The notes beneath the pieces are model-generated. The model was not told the origin of the DNA and made no database searches. It saw only the letters and a program-made list of their open reading frames with translations. From Trichobilharzia szidati (taxonomy: Eukaryota; Platyhelminthes; Trematoda; Strigeidida; Schistosomatidae), in contig OX235277.1 of assembly GCA_944472155.2 (NCBI GenBank), positions 39,262,758 to 39,326,757 of the forward strand: a stretch of 64,000 nucleotides of DNA, given 5' to 3'. This document shows positions 60,720 through 64,000 of the stretch, one piece after another. Positions within the stretch are counted from its first letter, which is position 1. Each line of letters begins with the position of its first letter. A program made the translations under genes and the position numbers.

Positions 60720-62570
60720 GTCAGTGTTATTATTATTATTATTGTTATCATAATTCCCTTGAGTTCCTACTGGAGCGTAGGGCCTCAACAATACATCCCT
60801 ACTTCTTCCTCTTCTCTACAGTCTTCTGTAGCCGACCCCACGATTGCCCTAAGCTCTTATCTCCTCCATGTCACCCTCGGATGCCCAACTCATTGTTTCC
60901 CATTCACTCTCCACTCGAGGGCCTGATGTCATTTGACCATCTCAGTGTAAGTCTGATCCGTCTCCATTTTCTTCGGGATTCTTGTTGATTAGTTTGTTCC
61001 CAGAGTTTATTGTTGCTAATCCTTCCTTGCGGGCCATCTGGTCTTCAGTATGCGGCCGGCGAAGGCAGCTGTTGATAAAAGTCTGCAGTAGCTCGTTGGA
61101 AATGGTTTTCATGAAGCGGTGACCAAGATAGGAGAACTGAGTGACTAAACATTCGTGTTGAAAATCTGAATCTTGTTCTTTATGGTGAGGACGGAAGATT
61201 TCTAAGTTGGTTTCAGGCTTATAATGGCCCGCCTTACCTCTTCGATTCTGTTTTTGAGATCCTTATCAGTACCGATTACCAGTAGTTGAAGGGATGCTAC
61301 TTGAATAAGTGAACAAAGCGACCTCTTTCAAATTTCTTCCGGTGATATTGTTTGATGCTCTTCTATGTTCACCTAGAGTCCTGTATTCCCTGACAGCCTC
61401 GGTTCTTCTGCCAGTTTGTTGGTTGTCTCTTGTAGGTCTTCCAGTTTGTGTGTGTGATATTAGAAATAAATCATCCATGCATTAAATTCGGATCTTCTAG
61501 AGTTTTCTCATAGGTCATCCAGAGTATTCCTGTCTTCTCACTCCAGATGCACATTTTGACGCATAATCCATTCCACCAAATTTAAGAATATCCTCGGTGA
61601 TAATAAGCAGCCTTGTCTTACTCCTGTATTTACTTCGAACGCCTCACTGAGTTTTCCTTTTTGGATCACCTGACTGGTACGTGGCAGGCATTGTCACGTC
61701 GCCAGCCAGCTTTTGAATTAGGTTGACAAAGACTTGGGCACTACATGCCATACTGTTGAAGTAGTTTCCAAATTACTTCTCGGTCAATGCTGTCTGTCGA
61801 AGGCCTTTTCGAAGTCGATGAAGGGAGTTGAGGTAGGGAGCAGTTTGACTGCCATTCTATTCTTTGTTCCATGATGATGATGTGTAGAGTTGAAATTTGA
61901 TCAGTACATGATTTGCTTTTCCTGAATCCAGCTTGTTCCAGTGGGTAGCGAAGTTCTGTATCCAGTGCATCCTTTATTCTCCCGAGGATGATGCGACTTA
62001 GTATTTTACTTGGCGTGGGCAAGAGCATTATACCACGCCAGTTCTTGCACAGGCCTAAGTCGCTCTTCTTTGGCAGCGTGGCAAGGTAACAAGTCTTTCT
62101 TCCAGTCGGTAGGTATCTTTCCTTCCTTCAAAAACTTTTGCAATAATGGCGTGAACACATCTGCCGCAGTCTCTGAGTCCGTTTTCAGTGCTTCGGGGTA
62201 GGGAAATTCCCTGTGGTCCTGCTGCTTTTCCGGACTTCACAAGCTTGGTCACATTTAGTATTGCAGCTTTCACTGGACGATCGGTGTCCACTGGGAGGCA
62301 GTTCTGTGCGTGTTGGTGGTTGTATTTCTGGGTGAGCTGCAGGTGATGGTGGATTCAAGAGTCCTTTAAAGTGATCAGCCCATTGTTTTATTTATTTCTC
62401 CTTCTTGAAAATCGGGTTCCCTTGACTATCTTTTATAGGTTTCACCAGCGTTGATCTCTTCCCGGATAGGAACCTGGTTATCTGGTATAATGTTCTGAGG
62501 TGTCTTTTATCTGTGGCCGGCCTTTTCTACTTCAATTGTCAATAAGTCGTAGACATCGTCAGTAAAAATT
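60720..62570 (-). pseudogene. RTE-clade (SR2-like) retrotransposon, longest copy
   Basis: From the 5' side (high coordinates): the linker after the endonuclease (62540-62380; PIREEINAGETYK, SREPDFQEGEINK), then DRPVKAAILNVTKLVKSGKAA (62285-62220), LLPTPSKILSRIILGRIKDA (62028-61960), AGFRKSKSCTDQISTLH, the palm IDREVIWKLLQQYGM end with its catalytic region frameshifted near 61810, TGRNLKEVALFTY (61345-61300), and the C-terminal region to the CCTACGCTCCAGTAGGAAC..AATTATGATAACAATAATAAT end near 60720. Multiple stops. Confidence 0.8.
60725..60745 (+). repeat. ATT microsatellite at an RTE 3' end
   Basis: A short (ATT)n run forms the tail of the minus-strand RTE copy, as AAT runs do at 30881 and 59470. 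Confidence 0.7.
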
Positions 62571-62729
62571 GAGTAGACTAACATATTTACTGTATGTGGA
62601 ATCTTAACTTGTGCCAGTGCTGAAGTAAGTTGTTTTGTAAGCTGTAGCACCAAAACCTTAATCATAGTTTAGAATTGGATAGACTGACCGAATATTATAC
62701 AGCTATTATTTTGACGTGAAATCGTTAGT

Positions 62730-62910
62730 CCCTGTTGGTACACAACATCAGTCAGACAAGCATTTAAAACCCAGAGAGTACTGGACAACATCATTTTCAC
62801 CTTAGTGTGGGAGCCTTCAGCAGTCGACAACCACCGGTTTTTCTAGCCTAGAACCTTCAAGTTACACGGCGAATTTGTAGATCATTCACCCACTAAATTT
62901 TTGAGTGTCA
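62730..62910 (-). mobile_element. alpha-SINE, degenerate
   Basis: ACATCAGTCAGACAAGC, GAGTACTGGACAACATC, GGGAGCCTTCAGCAGTCG and TTCAAGTTACACGGCG correspond to tail, ribozyme (core CTGAAGG in reverse) and head. Confidence 0.6.
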
Positions 62911-62914
62911 TTGT

Positions 62915-63395
62915 GTGTCTGCATGTGTTCAGTGGAGGCAGGAGGGCTGGATGAATGGATCGTGGAAAGAAAGTATAAATGAAGTTTAAAAAGGCTCCTA
63001 GTACCAGTAATCTCTACTCTTCAGTGACCACAAAACTTTAAATCCAGCAGTTTTAACTGATTCTGATCTCTAGGTTGAGTCAAACAGAGCACACCGCTGA
63101 TGCGTTTGCCCAGAACTAACGGACGACTGTCTGGTGTTTCGATCACTTCGACATAGCTGGCTGGTGAACAAGTACTACTGGTTGATTTGAGTAGTATACA
63201 ACTACTTATCTCAATAAATCAGTAGTATATGGCATCATGGATCTCGTAAATATCTTCATATATAGAATGGAACCACTAAAAAACCATGGGAATAAAGGAT
63301 AAAAAGTTTGAAAAGTCAGCGAAAATAACCCTTTTACTATGTGCTTATCATGCCAAACAGTGAAAGCCATTTTTGTAAGGAAAGTGCAATTAGAA
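62915..63395. other. no recognised feature
   Basis: No coding or repeat signature seen. Confidence 0.3.
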
Positions 63396-63397
63396 AC

Positions 63398-63663
63398 TGA
63401 GCAGAACACTTTGCACTGCTACACTCATCGATAAAATAAGAATAACAGAAATAGCAGAACTGCCAACTCCACCCCTACCCCGTGGCAGAATGAAAGAAAT
63501 ACGTAAAGTAGTAACCTTGTTGTTACTAAGGCCTTTATCAAGAAGAAATCGAAGTGACGGGTTGCTTTTTTTGGAAAGCGAATGTGGAGGAGAATGCACT
63601 GATACAATCGCTGAAGTAAGATTACACTTGACGACGGAATGCCACCTTCAGATATTGATGTGA
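63398..63663 (+). other. possible exon-like open stretch, unassigned
   Basis: About 88 codons open between stops without an initial ATG (IAELPTPPLPRGRMKEIRK, LLFLESECGGECTDTIAEV). The opposite strand also has a long frame here (63425-63955). No domain is recognised and no clear splice borders are visible; chance is likely. Confidence 0.15.
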
Positions 63664-63834
63664 AGCTGAAGATAGCCATTTTTTGAAAGCGACTTATGGA
63701 TAAGCTGAAATAATAAAGAGATATTCTGAAAATAATGACTGGACAATTTTTGTGTGAATATGACTCATCGAATGAATGAGTATAGGTAAGAAGCCATAGC
63801 AACTGACTATTAGGAGTGTGAAACTTTAGTCGTT

Positions 63835-63960
63835 TACAGAGACTTGGCGCGTAACCAAATGCGTTTTTTGCAACAGCCGGTTGCAGACTGCCCACTTCAC
63901 TCCATACTGAAGATGAGATAGCAGGCCAGAAAGGATAGACAACAAGGAATTCCATTACAT
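63835..63960 (+). mobile_element. RTE-clade fragment
   Basis: ETWRVTKCVFCNS then CAGCCGGTTGCAGACTG..ATACTGAAGATGAGATAGCAGGCCAG corresponds to the SETWRVTKS..LQTFIN..LRSILKIKWPE block of 30470-30560. Confidence 0.65.
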
Positions 63961-64000
63961 TCCAAGGAATTACATTATAAACAAGCTTGTCGGTTAAAGG

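Noticed and set aside
63425..63955. Minus-strand 176-codon frame as a membrane protein
   Set aside because: Its first quarter is antisense to an RTE fragment, and the rest has no recognised domain or support.

Overview
This window is AT-rich, gene-poor DNA made almost entirely of transposable elements. The element set points to a blood fluke (Schistosomatidae, Schistosoma or a close relative): Penelope-like elements (PLEs) with GIY-YIG endonucleases, RTE-clade non-LTR retrotransposons resembling schistosome SR2, a CsRn1/Boudicca-like Ty3/gypsy LTR element, Merlin DNA transposons, and many copies of a tRNA-headed SINE with a hammerhead-ribozyme region like the schistosome alpha (Sm-alpha) family. 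This assignment is inferred from family resemblance, not from a species-specific gene. I found no convincing host gene, rRNA, functional tRNA gene or CRISPR array.

Layout. 1-2.4 kb: a minus-strand gypsy element whose single open frame joins Gag, protease and integrase with no reverse transcriptase. 2.4-3.5 kb: a PLE 3' part. 3.9-6.9 kb: a 3-kb inverted duplication with SINEs in its arms and a Merlin relic near its centre. 7-18 kb: SINEs and two PLE families (here called PLE-A and PLE-B) in a roughly mirror-image order. 18-25 kb: SINEs, RTE fragments, a 138-nt near-perfect hairpin, and a PLE-A with inverted ends and a foldback insert. 25-29 kb: PLE fragments and a 755-bp terminal-inverted-repeat element carrying a degenerate TTAGGG-like tract, with 8-bp target duplications and an empty-site paralogue in the same window. 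29-33 kb: a SINE split by two oppositely oriented RTE copies, each with its own target duplication. 33-43 kb: tRNA-like SINEs, a solo LTR, a second RTE lineage and many alpha-SINEs. 43-50 kb: a chimeric RTE/PLE open frame, a long RTE copy and the best PLE copies, including the only PLE reverse-transcriptase region seen. 50-64 kb: RTE copies on both strands, a second non-LTR family, an internally deleted Merlin with matching ends, and a second gypsy 3' end.

Nothing here forms an operon or pathway. The linking theme is the life cycle of retroelements: autonomous RTE and PLE enzymes, non-autonomous SINEs that probably borrow RTE machinery, and catalytic-RNA motifs (hammerhead cores in the SINEs, hammerhead-like ends in PLE-A). 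The least ordinary signals are the RT-less gypsy frame, the recurring head-to-head SINE dimers, the PLEs with inverted ends, the telomere-repeat-carrying transposon and the RTE/PLE fusion frame. All coordinates of degenerate elements are approximate, because boundaries were judged by eye from shared sequence.
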